From: Chloroflexota bacterium
GTDB lineage: Bacteria; Chloroflexota; Dehalococcoidia; Tepidiformales; Tepidiformaceae
NCBI GenBank assembly: GCA_016234445.1
Contig: JACRBT010000018.1
Span: 36,963-100,962, forward strand
Length of the DNA: 64,000 bases
Direction of reading: 5' to 3'
In this document: in pieces, positions 17,186 through 25,818 of the stretch
Position numbering within the stretch: position 1 is the stretch's first letter
How the letters are laid out: the number at the start of each line of letters is the position of its first letter
The notes under the pieces: generated by a model
What the model saw: the letters and a program-made list of their open reading frames with translations, nothing else
The model's database searches: none
Told to the model about the DNA's origin: nothing
Translations under genes and position numbers: made by a program

Positions 17186-17866
17186 ATGGCCCAGAAGATT
17201 CTCGTCGTCGACGACGAAGACAACATCCGAGACCTCGCCGCGCTGTACCTCCAGAAGGAAGGCTTCACGGTCGAAACTGCGGCCAACGGCCGCGAGGCGA
17301 TCGCCTGCTTCCCCCAGGTCCAGCCCGCGATGGTCATCCTCGACGTGATGATGCCGGGGATGGACGGCTTCGAAGTCTGCCGCGAACTCCGCCGCGAACA
17401 CACCGTCCCCATCCTCATGCTCACCGCCCGCAACGAAGACATCGACAAGATCGTCGGGCTCGAACTCGGCGCCGACGACTACATGACGAAGCCCTTCAAC
17501 CCGCGGGAGATGGTCGCCCGCGTCAAGGCGATCCTTCGCCGCACGGAAAGCGGCCGCCGCCCCCAGAACGCCACCACGGTCGCGAACCTCAGCGTCGACA
17601 AGGCGCGCCGCGAAGCGAAGGTGGACGGCCAGCAGCTCGACCTCCGGACCAAGGAGTTCGACCTCCTCGTCGCTTTCGTGGAGAACGCCGGGATCGCCCT
17701 CACCCGGGATCAGCTGCTCGAAACGGTCTGGGGATACGACTACGCGGGGGAAACTCGTACCGTGGACGTGCACGTCCAGCATTTGCGGTCGAAATTAACT
17801 GATGCGAAGGTGCAGATCGAAACCCTCCGCGGAGTGGGCTACAAGCTCATCGAGAGCCCGCTCTAG
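17186..17866 (+). CDS. phoB: Phosphate regulon response regulator (OmpR/PhoB family)
   Basis: A 226-residue response regulator. The receiver has the acidic pocket DDED (9-12), phosphoacceptor Asp53 in VILDVMMPGMDG, and Lys near 105 in YMTKPF. The winged-helix domain ends with the recognition region TRTVDVHVQHLRSKL and RGVGYKL. Next to the pst operon and followed by a histidine kinase, it is very likely the PhoB/PhoP activator of the regulon. ATG 17186 begins the canonical receiver; the frame is open for 83 more codons upstream but that part is not domain-like. Confidence 0.92.
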   Translation: MAQKILVVDDEDNIRDLAALYLQKEGFTVETAANGREAIACFPQVQPAMVILDVMMPGMDGFEVCRELRREHTVPILMLTARNEDIDKIVGLELGADDYMTKPFNPREMVARVKAILRRTESGRRPQNATTVANLSVDKARREAKVDGQQLDLRTKEFDLLVAFVENAGIALTRDQLLETVWGYDYAGETRTVDVHVQHLRSKLTDAKVQIETLRGVGYKLIESPL

Positions 17867-17893
17867 AAGCCGCCGGGGAGGTCAGGCTTCCCT

Positions 17894-19402
17894 ATGGGCG
17901 CCCTCCAGGTACGTCTCTTCCTCACGTATTTGATCATCATCGGGGTCACCCTTGGCCTCGCCGCGCTCAGTCTTTTCCTCCTTCTCGGCGGCTACCGCGA
18001 CGACATCTCCTATTCCAGCCTGGAAGACATCGGCGTCCTCATCGACGCCCAGGCGAACACGCAAGTCCAGGAGGCGGGGACCGCGCCGGGCACCCCGGGA
18101 GCGTTCCCGGAAGGGGCGGAGCTGCTGCTCGCCCTCCGATCCATCCTCGAACGTGGTGGCAGCGACAGCGACCTCGCCCGCCAGACTTCGATTGCGATCG
18201 TCGACGCCGGCGGCCGCGTCATCCCCGGCGGCTGGGCAAGCGCGGTCAACCTGGAAGGGGCGAGCGCGGCCGGGCTCGTTCCCGAGACAGGAGAGCTCCC
18301 CGCCGGCCGGAGCCCCCTTCGTTGCCGGCTGGCGACGCCCACGGGGCCGGACCTCCTCTGCGTCAGCATGCCCCTGAGCGACGCCGTGAAGGCCGCCTTC
18401 CCCAACAGTGGGGCGAGCGCCCTTGTCGTCGCCCAGCCCGCCGCCAGCCTCCGGGAGGTGCTCGGCGACCTCATGCCGAGGATGCTGTTTTCCGGGCTGA
18501 TCGGCGTCGCCGCCGCCCTGGTCCTCGGTTTCCTGCTCTCCCAGAGCGTGGCGGCGCCGCTGCGGAACATCGCCCGGGCGGCCCGCAGCGTCGCCCGGGG
18601 CAACTACCGCCAGCGCGTCCCCGCCACCGGCCCCCGCGAAGTGCGCGACCTCGCCGCCAACTTCAACCGCATGACGGAAGAGGTTCAGCGTTCGCAGCAG
18701 ACCCTCCGCGACTTCCTCGCCAACATCTCCCACGAACTGAAGACGCCGCTCACCTCCATCCGCGGGTTCAGCGAAGCCGTCCTCGACGGGACGATCGACG
18801 ACGAACCGGGCATCCATCGCTCGGCGAAGATCATCAGCGACGAGTCCAGCCGCCTTCTCCGGCTCGTCCAGGAGCTGCTCGACCTCTCGCGGATCGAAAG
18901 CGGCCAGGTCTCGATGCGCCAGGACGCGATCCTCCTCGATGAACTCTTTGCGCATGTCAGCGAAGTCTTCGCCCTTCGCTCCGACGAGAGCGACGTCCGC
19001 CTCGAACTCGCCGCGCCGCCCGGGGCTCGCATCCGCGGGGACTTCGACCGCCTGGAGCAGGTCCTCAACAACCTCCTCGACAACGCCTTCCGGCACACAC
19101 CTCGCGGGGGCACGGTCCGGGTCGCCTCGCGGGAGCTGACGCCGGGCACCCTCCAGATCAGCGTTGCCGACACGGGCGCGGGCATCCCCGGGCCCGACTT
19201 GCCCCACCTCTTCGAACGGTTCTACCGTGCGGCCACGAGCGGCAACGGCAAGGGCCACGGCCTCGGCCTCGCGATCAGCCGCGAGATCGTCCGTGCCCAC
19301 GGCGGCGACATCTGGGCCACGAGCGAAGAGGGCCGGGGCACCACCTTCGTCTTCACCCTGCCCAGCGCGGGCCGAAAAGAAAGGTCAGCCGCCGCGAGAT
19401 AG
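17894..19402 (+). CDS. phoR: Phosphate regulon sensor histidine kinase (PhoR type)
   Basis: A 502-residue membrane kinase. One helix (about 8-32), an extracytoplasmic sensor of about 160 residues and a second helix (about 195-217) are followed by HAMP, the HisKA box NISHELKTPLTS with phosphorylated His280, and the ATPase N box NNLLDNAFRHTP and G boxes DTGAGIPG and GHGLGLAI. It lies 27 bp after phoB with GGGGAGGT upstream. Its 3' end overlaps the convergent phosphotransferase gene by 50 bp. Confidence 0.92.
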   Translation: MGALQVRLFLTYLIIIGVTLGLAALSLFLLLGGYRDDISYSSLEDIGVLIDAQANTQVQEAGTAPGTPGAFPEGAELLLALRSILERGGSDSDLARQTSIAIVDAGGRVIPGGWASAVNLEGASAAGLVPETGELPAGRSPLRCRLATPTGPDLLCVSMPLSDAVKAAFPNSGASALVVAQPAASLREVLGDLMPRMLFSGLIGVAAALVLGFLLSQSVAAPLRNIARAARSVARGNYRQRVPATGPREVRDLAANFNRMTEEVQRSQQTLRDFLANISHELKTPLTSIRGFSEAVLDGTIDDEPGIHRSAKIISDESSRLLRLVQELLDLSRIESGQVSMRQDAILLDELFAHVSEVFALRSDESDVRLELAAPPGARIRGDFDRLEQVLNNLLDNAFRHTPRGGTVRVASRELTPGTLQISVADTGAGIPGPDLPHLFERFYRAATSGNGKGHGLGLAISREIVRAHGGDIWATSEEGRGTTFVFTLPSAGRKERSAAAR

Positions 19403-20318
19403 CCTCGGTCCCGTAGTAGCCCCAGCCTCCGCGCCCCGCCCAGCCGGCCATGACGATCGCCATCTTGTAGAGGCCGACCGCCTCGTAGTAGTCGAGGTCC
19501 GCCAGCGGCTCGCCCGTGACCTGTTCGTAGGCGGCAGAGAGCACGGTCTGCCCGCCCTCCCCGGACATCCCCCCGAAGACCGTCAGCAACGCCGCGTAGA
19601 ACCCGAGGTCGGAACGCGGATCGCCAATCGCCGCCACCTCCCAGTCGACGACGGCGGCAACCCGGTCCCCGTCGAGCAGGTAGTTCCCCGGGTTGGGGTC
19701 GCCGTGGAGGAGCGCGTGGCGGGCGTCAGCGGGTTCGTTGGCCGCCAGGAACTCGCCGAGGGCGACGAGATCGCGGTGGTGGGCCATCTCCAGGTGAGCC
19801 GCCTTCGCCTTCCACTGGGCCAGGTCGCAGGCCAACGGCGACGGCGTCGCGGCGCCTTCCGGGAGCAGGAACTCCAGCCCGGCTGAGCGCCAGTCGACCG
19901 CATGCACGCCCGCGAGCGCTTCGGCCACCGCCCGCAGCCTGGGCGATTGGCTCCCGTACCAGAACAGCGGCAGCGTCTCGCCAGCGACCCGCTGCATGAC
20001 GAAGAAGGGTGTCCCAAGCACGGCGCCGGTCGCTTCGTGCCACATCGTCGCGGGCACGGGCACCGCCGTCCGCGAGAGGGCGCGCATCACCCGGAACTGG
20101 CGGCCGACGTCGTATGGCGCGAGGATCCCGTCGCGCCGTTGCGGCCTCAGCACCAGCTGAAGCAGTGAGCGCTGGCCGTCGCAGGTAACCTCGACGTCGA
20201 GGCCAACGGTGTCGTTGCTCGCGCCCGCTGGCATCCCCATCACGCGGGCGATCGCGACGCTGTCCGCCGAGGGCAGCTGTTCCCGCAGGTAGGCGACGAG
20301 ACGGTCGCGCCAGTCCAT
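19353..20318 (-). CDS. Phosphotransferase family protein (APH/choline kinase fold), copy A
   Basis: A 321-residue aminoglycoside-phosphotransferase-fold kinase. The catalytic Brenner motif is LLHGDPNPGNYLL and the metal-binding DFG equivalent is VVDWEVAAIGDPRSDLG. This branch commonly sits beside acyl-CoA dehydrogenases in aerobic Chloroflexota and Actinomycetota, and is thought to act in acyl or alcohol metabolism rather than antibiotic resistance. The ATG lies one base after the stop of its paralogue, so the two are co-transcribed. The start is set by that junction. Confidence 0.82.
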   Translation of the reverse strand: MDWRDRLVAYLREQLPSADSVAIARVMGMPAGASNDTVGLDVEVTCDGQRSLLQLVLRPQRRDGILAPYDVGRQFRVMRALSRTAVPVPATMWHEATGAVLGTPFFVMQRVAGETLPLFWYGSQSPRLRAVAEALAGVHAVDWRSAGLEFLLPEGAATPSPLACDLAQWKAKAAHLEMAHHRDLVALGEFLAANEPADARHALLHGDPNPGNYLLDGDRVAAVVDWEVAAIGDPRSDLGFYAALLTVFGGMSGEGGQTVLSAAYEQVTGEPLADLDYYEAVGLYKMAIVMAGWAGRGGWGYYGTEAISRRLTFLFGPRWAG

Positions 20319-20319
20319 C

Positions 20320-21264
20320 TCAGGCCAGCTCCGCCAGCGACGCCTCCAGGAGTTGGTCCAGGTGCTCCCACGCATACCACGGGTCGGTGCCGTTGAACGC
20401 CTTCCAGCCGAAATAGATGACCCCCAGCTGGAACAGCCAGAAGGCCCGGAACCACTCCATCCCGCCCATGCCGCGGCCCGACACGGCCCCGTAGGCGCGG
20501 ACGAACCCCTGCTCCGCGGCCGGGCCGAAGGGCGCGCCCTTCAGGTGCGAAAGCGCGACCAGGTGGCCGACGTCGGAGCGGGGGTCGCTGATCCGCGCTT
20601 GCTCCCAGTCGACGACGGCGGCGACTTTCCCCTGGCGGAAGAGGTAGTTGAAGACGTTGATGTCGCCCTGGCAGAGCGCGAGGCGGCCGTCGCCGGGGGC
20701 CGTCGCCGCAAGTGTGGCGGCGGCTCGCGCAAGGAGCGGCTCGCGGTCGCAGCCGAAGGGCGCCATCCGGGCCGCCACGGCCGCGACCTCGCCCAGGGCA
20801 GCCTCCCGCGGAGACGCCGGCACCCCAAGGAAGTCCATTCCGAGCGCCGCCCAGTCGAGCCCGTGGATGCGCGCGACCATCTCCGTGAAGGCGCCGAAGT
20901 CAGCTTCCGGGCCGGCGACGCCCATGTGGGGCGCGTCCACCCAGGAGAGGACGATGAATGGCGCCCCGAGCACCGCGGGGTCTGGCTCGCTCCCTACCAC
21001 GGCTGGCACGGGGACGGTGGAGCGGGCGAGCCGGCGCAGCACCTCGCCTTCGCGGACGACATCGTAGGGCTCGAAGATGCCGCGCTCGCGTTGCACCCGG
21101 AGGACGACTGCCGCCATCGCTGCGCCTTCGACTCCCACCCGGCAGGTCAGGTTCGACGCCCCGCCTTCGACCGGCGCGATGACGCCCACGCGCGCCGCTT
21201 CGAACCCCGGCACGCGCCTGAGCCACTCCTGGAACGCGCTCCGATCAGGCAGCCCCTCATTCAT
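20320..21264 (-). CDS. Phosphotransferase family protein (APH fold), copy B with QGD motif
   Basis: A 314-residue paralogue of the downstream gene. The glycine-rich N-lobe segment EGGASNLTCRV is present, and the metal site reads VVDWEQARISDPRSDVG. The Brenner motif is CQGDINVFNYLF, with Gln where almost all family members have His (HGD). The catalytic Asp is kept, so activity is plausible but possibly altered. It is the first gene of a two-gene unit. Confidence 0.8.
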   Translation of the reverse strand: MNEGLPDRSAFQEWLRRVPGFEAARVGVIAPVEGGASNLTCRVGVEGAAMAAVVLRVQRERGIFEPYDVVREGEVLRRLARSTVPVPAVVGSEPDPAVLGAPFIVLSWVDAPHMGVAGPEADFGAFTEMVARIHGLDWAALGMDFLGVPASPREAALGEVAAVAARMAPFGCDREPLLARAAATLAATAPGDGRLALCQGDINVFNYLFRQGKVAAVVDWEQARISDPRSDVGHLVALSHLKGAPFGPAAEQGFVRAYGAVSGRGMGGMEWFRAFWLFQLGVIYFGWKAFNGTDPWYAWEHLDQLLEASLAELA

Positions 21265-21298
21265 GGCGCAATGATACCGCCTGCCCGGGAATGGCCGT

Positions 21299-21718
21299 TC
21301 ACGGGATGTCGCCGACCCAGAGCATCGTCTCCGGGAAGGCCGTCACCATGGAGCGGTACAACGCGGTGTCGGCGGTTATCAGCTGGCAGCTTTCCCGGCG
21401 GGCAAGCGCGACGTAAAGAGCGTCGTAGTGGCTGCGCTCCCAGCGCACCGCGATCTCGAACGCATCCGGCACCAGCGGGAGCACGTCCACCAGCTGAATC
21501 GGCGCGGTGAGCAGCTCCGTGAGCAGCTCCGTCGCTTCCTCCGCGGAGAGGAACTTGCGGAGCACCTTGTTCCTGAAGATGTTGCCGATCTCCGCCGCGA
21601 AGTGCTGGGGGGCCAGGAGTTCATGTTCTCTCGCGATGATGCGGCGGGCCGCCTCACTGTGCTCCTCGAAAGTCACCCATTTCGCCGCCACGCCCGCGTC
21701 CACCACGAACCTGGTCAC
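21299..21718 (-). CDS. PIN-domain toxin (VapC/FitB-like)
   Basis: A 139-residue PIN-domain ribonuclease. The acidic metal-binding residues are in FVVDAGVAAKW (Asp7), EIGNIF (Glu near 44), HYDALYVALA (Asp near 98) and ITADTALY (Asp near 116). The order and length are typical of VapC toxins. Its ATG overlaps the antitoxin stop (ATGA), giving coupled translation. Confidence 0.9.
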   Translation of the reverse strand: MTRFVVDAGVAAKWVTFEEHSEAARRIIAREHELLAPQHFAAEIGNIFRNKVLRKFLSAEEATELLTELLTAPIQLVDVLPLVPDAFEIAVRWERSHYDALYVALARRESCQLITADTALYRSMVTAFPETMLWVGDIP

Positions 21719-21978
21719 CGGTCGGGGTGCCCGTAGTCCGAATCGCGGTCTTCTCGGAGCATCGCCGAGCTGTCCCCGAGATCGCGGCCGCGGAACCGCT
21801 CGCGGAGGGCCCCGGTACGCTCGAGGAACGTGCCGTATCGGTCTCTCTCGTCCCGCGCAGCGATCTCTTCGAGCGCGACCGCCAGCTCCGCCTGCAGCGA
21901 GCGCCTGTGCTCGCTGGCGCGGCGCTTCCAGTAGGCCACGGTCTCCGCGTCAAGGTTTCGAATGAGGACGTCTGGCAT
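21715..21978 (-). CDS. FitA/VapB-like ribbon-helix-helix antitoxin
   Basis: An 87-residue protein whose N-terminus (DVLIRNLDAETVAYWKRRA) is the ribbon-helix-helix DNA-binding domain of FitA-type antitoxins. The acidic, Arg-rich C-terminal tail would thread into the PIN toxin active site. It precedes the toxin with a 4-bp overlap, the usual order. A perfect direct repeat just upstream is a candidate autoregulatory operator. Confidence 0.87.
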   Translation of the reverse strand: MPDVLIRNLDAETVAYWKRRASEHRRSLQAELAVALEEIAARDERDRYGTFLERTGALRERFRGRDLGDSSAMLREDRDSDYGHPDR

Positions 21979-21999
21979 CGAGCCTTACCCCCCGCCCTG

Positions 22000-22018
22000 T
22001 GATAGCAAAATGATAGCA
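22000..22018 (-). promoter_or_regulatory. Direct-repeat operator candidate for the toxin-antitoxin pair
   Basis: TGATAGCA-AAA-TGATAGCA is an 8-bp direct repeat with an 11-bp period, 22 bp upstream of the antitoxin ATG. On the coding strand it includes TATCAT, a possible -10. Ribbon-helix-helix antitoxins bind such tandem sites. Confidence 0.5.
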
Positions 22019-22096
22019 TGTCGCCGCGGGAAGTCCCCGGCCCCCAGGCGAACCGGGGAGCGAGTGTTCCCCGGCACGGCTGTATCATCCCTCATC

Positions 22097-23671
22097 GTGC
22101 CCGGCCTCATCCTCCGCAATGCCCGCATCTGGACCGGCTTCCCCGGGGCGCCCCCGGCCGACTGTGCCGCGGTCGAAGACGGTGTCTTTCGCTTCGTTGG
22201 CCGCGCCGCCGACGTGAACCCTCGCCCCGGCATGGCGGCCATCGACGCCGGCGGGCGGCTGGTCGTACCGGGCCTGACCGACTCCCACATTCACCTCCGC
22301 CACACGGGCATGGCGATGTCGGGCGTCGACCTCAAGGGCGTCCCCTCGGTCGAAGAGGCGTGCCGGCGAGTGGCAGCCCGCGCTGCGTCCCTGCCGCCCG
22401 GAACATGGATACAGGGAGCCGGCTGGGACCAGAACGACTTCCCCGGCCGCGCCTTCCCGGACCGTGCGGCCCTCGATAAGGCTGCGCCGGGCCACCCGGT
22501 CGTGCTTACGCACACGTCAGGGCACTGCACCTGGGTGAACAGCCTGGCCCTCCGTGGGGCCGGGATCACCGCGTCCACGGCCGCGCCCGCCGGCGGCGCG
22601 ATCGACCTCGACGCCGGCGGCGAGCCTTCCGGGATCCTCCGCGACAACGCCTCGCAGCTGGTCTACACGGCGATCCCGCGGCCGACGGATGCCGAGGTGG
22701 TCTCGGCGATCGCCGCCGCGGCCCGGCACGCCAACTCCCGGGGCCTGACGGGGGTCCACGCGATGGACGTCTCGGCCGCCGAGCTGGGGGCGTTAAGAGC
22801 CCTGGCTGCAGCCGGCAGTCTCGACCTCCGCACTTTCGCCTTCCTCAGCGCCCGCGACCTCGCGCGCTGGGACGGGACCCGCACGGGTGATGCCTTCGGA
22901 CTGCTCACCATCGGCGGGGTCAAGTTCTTCGCCGATGGGGCCCTCGGCTCGCTCACGGCCTGGATGGAGGAGCCCTACGAGCGGACCGGCGGTCTCGGCT
23001 TCCCCCTCCAGCCCGTCGAAGACCTCGAAGCGGGGGTGCGCTGGTGCCTCGAACACGGCCTCGCGACCGCCGTCCACGCCATCGGCGACCGCGCGAACGC
23101 GGAGGTCGCGGGCGTTTTCGAACGAGTCGCGAGCGTGAGCCCGGCGCTGCCCCGGCGGGTCGAACACGCCCAGTTACTGGCGCCCGGCCTCGCCCGCCGT
23201 TTCGCACAGCTGGGCGTGACCGCCTCGGTCCAGCCCATCCACGCGACCCAGGACATGGAGAAAGTCGATCTCGAATGGGGCGCAAGGGGCTGCTACGCCT
23301 ACCCGTTCCGGAGCCTCCTCGCCGCCGGGGTGAACCTGGCCTTCGGTTCCGATTCCCCCGTGGAGACGCTTGACCCGCTCGTGGGCATCCACGCGGCCGT
23401 GAGCCGCCGCCGGGCGACAGGGGAACCCCCGGCAGGCTGGTATCCAGCCGAGTGTCTTCCCATCGAAGATGCGCTCGCCGCCTACACCAGCGGGCCCGCC
23501 CGCGCGCTGGGACTGGAGGCTTCGCTGGGTTCGATCGCGCCCGGCCACGCCGCTGACTTCGTGGTGCTCTCGGCTGGCGTCTTCGCCCTGCCCGACCCGA
23601 TGGCGATCCTCGACGTCAACGTCGACATGACCGTCGTTGGCGGGCGGGTGGTTTTCGACCGGGCAGGATAG
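22097..23671 (+). CDS. Amidohydrolase family 3 protein (YtcJ-like)
   Basis: A 524-residue metal-dependent hydrolase of the amidohydrolase-3 group. Metal ligands are visible: HIH at residues 64-66, HAIGDRA and EHAQL in the barrel, and FGSDSPVE with the catalytic Asp. N- and C-terminal segments form the beta-sandwich (DAGGRLVVPGLTDSH; GSIAPGHAADFVVL). Relatives include N-substituted formamide deformylase and many uncharacterised enzymes, so the substrate is open. The GTG at 22097 is chosen because it places the family-typical ILRNARIWTG near the N-terminus. Confidence 0.85.
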   Translation: MPGLILRNARIWTGFPGAPPADCAAVEDGVFRFVGRAADVNPRPGMAAIDAGGRLVVPGLTDSHIHLRHTGMAMSGVDLKGVPSVEEACRRVAARAASLPPGTWIQGAGWDQNDFPGRAFPDRAALDKAAPGHPVVLTHTSGHCTWVNSLALRGAGITASTAAPAGGAIDLDAGGEPSGILRDNASQLVYTAIPRPTDAEVVSAIAAAARHANSRGLTGVHAMDVSAAELGALRALAAAGSLDLRTFAFLSARDLARWDGTRTGDAFGLLTIGGVKFFADGALGSLTAWMEEPYERTGGLGFPLQPVEDLEAGVRWCLEHGLATAVHAIGDRANAEVAGVFERVASVSPALPRRVEHAQLLAPGLARRFAQLGVTASVQPIHATQDMEKVDLEWGARGCYAYPFRSLLAAGVNLAFGSDSPVETLDPLVGIHAAVSRRRATGEPPAGWYPAECLPIEDALAAYTSGPARALGLEASLGSIAPGHAADFVVLSAGVFALPDPMAILDVNVDMTVVGGRVVFDRAG

Positions 23672-23680
23672 CCGCGCCCG

Positions 23681-24487
23681 CTACTCCCCCGAGAGCAGCC
23701 GCGTGATCGGCTCCACCCGCTCGTCACCGGCCGCGAGGGCAACGGTGCCGGTGTCTCGCAGTTCCACGAGGCTGGCCCGGAAGTCGGCGAAGTGCCGGAG
23801 CATGACGCCCACGTGGATGTAGGCCGCGAACCCCATCGCCTGCGCTTCCGCCGGGGTGACCAGCCACGAATTCAGGAGCTGGGGGATCCCGCGGAGGTCC
23901 TCGGCGGCGCGCTCGACGGCGGCGCGGTCCTTCAGGCCGTCGACGAAGACCATGTCGGCGCCGGCTTCTCGGTAGGCCCGGGCCCGGCCGATGGCGTCGT
24001 CCCATCCGTTCGGCTGGAGCGCGTCCGTCCGCCCGATGATGACGAGCCCTGGGTCCGTACGTGCGGCAACCGCCGCCTTCAGCTTCAGGACCATCTCGTC
24101 GCGGGGGATGACCCGTTTGCCTTCGAGGAAGCCGCAGCGCTTGGGCCACTCCTGGTCCTCGATGTGGAGCGCGGCCACGCCCGCCCGTTCGTAGCGTTCG
24201 ACCGCCTGGGCGACGTTGCGTTCGTTGCCGTAGCCGGTGTCGGCGTCGGCGATGACGGGGACGCCCACGGCCGCCGCGATCCGGGCCGCGTTCGCCGACA
24301 TCTCGCCGAGGCCGATCATCCCCATGTCCGGGAGACCGTAGGAGGCGGCCGTCCCGAAGCCGGTCATGTAGACCGCCCCGAACCCCGCCGCCTCCGCCAG
24401 CTTCGCCTGGACGCCGTCGAAGACGAAGGGTGCGACGACGATGCCCCGTCCCATCAGCTCCCGCAGGCGCGCACCGGGCGAGGTCAC
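23681..24487 (-). CDS. Isocitrate lyase/PEP mutase superfamily protein
   Basis: A 268-residue TIM-barrel C-C lyase. Motifs include YMTGFGTAASYG, IADADTGYGN (metal-binding Asp residues) and the catalytic-loop motif PKRCGFLEGK with Cys118; the Phe after CG replaces the usual His of KKCGH. Relatives are 2-methylisocitrate lyase, oxaloacetate decarboxylase and carboxyvinyl-carboxyphosphonate phosphorylmutase. The GTG start overlaps the stop of the SnoaL-like gene. The precise substrate is not deducible. Confidence 0.83.
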   Translation of the reverse strand: MTSPGARLRELMGRGIVVAPFVFDGVQAKLAEAAGFGAVYMTGFGTAASYGLPDMGMIGLGEMSANAARIAAAVGVPVIADADTGYGNERNVAQAVERYERAGVAALHIEDQEWPKRCGFLEGKRVIPRDEMVLKLKAAVAARTDPGLVIIGRTDALQPNGWDDAIGRARAYREAGADMVFVDGLKDRAAVERAAEDLRGIPQLLNSWLVTPAEAQAMGFAAYIHVGVMLRHFADFRASLVELRDTGTVALAAGDERVEPITRLLSGE

Positions 24488-24858
24488 CGGCTGAGGACCG
24501 CCGTCTGGGCCGTGTCCAGGTACTCCTCGATCCGGGTGATCTTGCCGTCCTTTACGGTGCAGAACACCGCGGCGGGGCACTCGAGGCGCTCGCCGTTGGG
24601 GGCGATGCCGCGGAGAATGTGCTGCTGCACGAAGCCGTCGGCTGTCTCGAAGCGGCGAACCTCTTCGTAACGCCGGTCCTTCACCTTGCGGGACATCCAG
24701 GCGAGCACCCGCAGGTTCTCGTCGAGCGTTTGTTCCACCTGGTCGAAGTTGTGCCAGACGCGGATTTCCGGGTCGTAGAGGGCGCGGACCGCCTCCACGT
24801 CGCCAGCCTGGATGGCGGCGAAGATCCGGTCGGCGACTTCGAGTGGCGATTCAGGCAT
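24484..24858 (-). CDS. SnoaL-like/NTF2-fold protein
   Basis: A 124-residue cone-shaped alpha+beta barrel protein: helix (ADRIFAAIQAGDVEAVRALY), an acidic strand (DPEIRVWHN) and the C-terminal strands FCTVKDGKITRIEEYLD typical of the nuclear-transport-factor-2 superfamily. Such proteins are ketosteroid-isomerase-like enzymes or ligand binders. It is translationally coupled to the lyase gene downstream (GTGA), implying a shared pathway. Confidence 0.82.
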   Translation of the reverse strand: MPESPLEVADRIFAAIQAGDVEAVRALYDPEIRVWHNFDQVEQTLDENLRVLAWMSRKVKDRRYEEVRRFETADGFVQQHILRGIAPNGERLECPAAVFCTVKDGKITRIEEYLDTAQTAVLSR

Positions 24859-24930
24859 GGTGGGCTCCCGGTGGGTTATCCCGGGAGTATGACCGCCGGC
24901 GCGGGCCGCTTCAAGGCGCGGCCGGCGGAC

Positions 24931-25356
24931 CTACGCGACCAGGCCCTCCGAGCGCCGCTTCAGCCCCTCCGCCTCCATGGCCAGGTTGCGGCGGCTCACC
25001 CGGGCGATCATCGGGCGAAAGATCGACGCCATCAGCCCCGACATCTCGACCGTCAGGGTCACCCGTGAACCGGCACCGGAGGGCTCGATGACATGACCGG
25101 CAATCGTGTGCACCCCTCGGGCGCGCGACTCCCAGGTGAACGAGCGCCCCTCGTCGATTGCGGTGACGGTCCACACTGCCGGGGGCGCACCCAGGACGTC
25201 CAGCCGGGCCCGTTTGCCCGGGCCGAAGGGGCCGTCGCCGATCAGTTCCACCGTGCGGACGGAATCCGTCCACTCGGGCCAGCGGGAGACGTCCTGCAGG
25301 ATGCTCCACACCACCGCGGGCGGCGCAGCGATCTCGATGCTCCGTTCGTACCTCAC
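24931..25356 (-). CDS. SRPBCC (START-like) family protein
   Basis: A 141-residue helix-grip protein: RYERSIEIAAPPAVVWSILQDVSRWPEWT is the diagnostic start of polyketide cyclase/dehydrase-type SRPBCC proteins, and a long C-terminal helix closes the cavity. It probably binds a hydrophobic ligand. The GTG at 25356 overlaps the stop of the VOC gene (GTGA), which decides the start. The 72-bp gap to the SnoaL-like gene may or may not separate operons. Confidence 0.82.
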   Translation of the reverse strand: MRYERSIEIAAPPAVVWSILQDVSRWPEWTDSVRTVELIGDGPFGPGKRARLDVLGAPPAVWTVTAIDEGRSFTWESRARGVHTIAGHVIEPSGAGSRVTLTVEMSGLMASIFRPMIARVSRRNLAMEAEGLKRRSEGLVA

Positions 25357-25724
25357 GCCTGCCCTCCTTGAGCCATCCATTCTCCGATTGCGATCTTGTT
25401 GGCGGAAGGATCCTCGACGACGAAGTTGCGAAGCCCCCACGGCTCAAGGGTGAGTTCGTAGGTGATGTGGGCGCCGGCGTCCGCACACCGCCGGTACGCG
25501 GTCTCGACCGCCGTCACGTAGAGGTAGGCGCCCTGGGGAAGGGATGCCTCATCGCTCACCAGCGCCAGTTCGGCCCCGCCGCCCCGCATCAGCGCGAACC
25601 CCGCGCCGGCGTCCTCGTGGGCGACGCCGAATCCCAGCACGTCGCGATAGAAAGCCACCGCGGCGGCGAGATCCCGGACGGGGAGGTTGGGGCGCATCGA
25701 GAGGAGTTCGAATCCCGTGGCCAT
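25353..25724 (-). CDS. VOC (glyoxalase/bleomycin-resistance fold) protein
   Basis: A 123-residue vicinal-oxygen-chelate protein with two beta-alpha-beta-beta-beta modules: RDLAAAVAFYRDVLGFG at the N-terminus and GLRNFVVEDPSANKIAIGEW at the C-terminus. Metal-binding positions are only partly conserved, so it could be an enzyme or a binding protein. ATG 25724 starts the domain. It leads a pair with the SRPBCC gene. Confidence 0.83.
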   Translation of the reverse strand: MATGFELLSMRPNLPVRDLAAAVAFYRDVLGFGVAHEDAGAGFALMRGGGAELALVSDEASLPQGAYLYVTAVETAYRRCADAGAHITYELTLEPWGLRNFVVEDPSANKIAIGEWMAQGGQA

Positions 25725-25818
25725 AGCGTGACTCCGAGGATCAGGATCGCAGGAGTCTACCAGCCCACCGGTGCCCGCCTCTTGACCGGTGGCCCCGTTC
25801 CCCGGACGCTCCACGCCC

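Noticed and set aside
19353..21264. Aminoglycoside-resistance phosphotransferases
   Set aside because: The fold is shared, but the tandem arrangement and sequence resemble the metabolic phosphotransferase branch, with no resistance-gene context.
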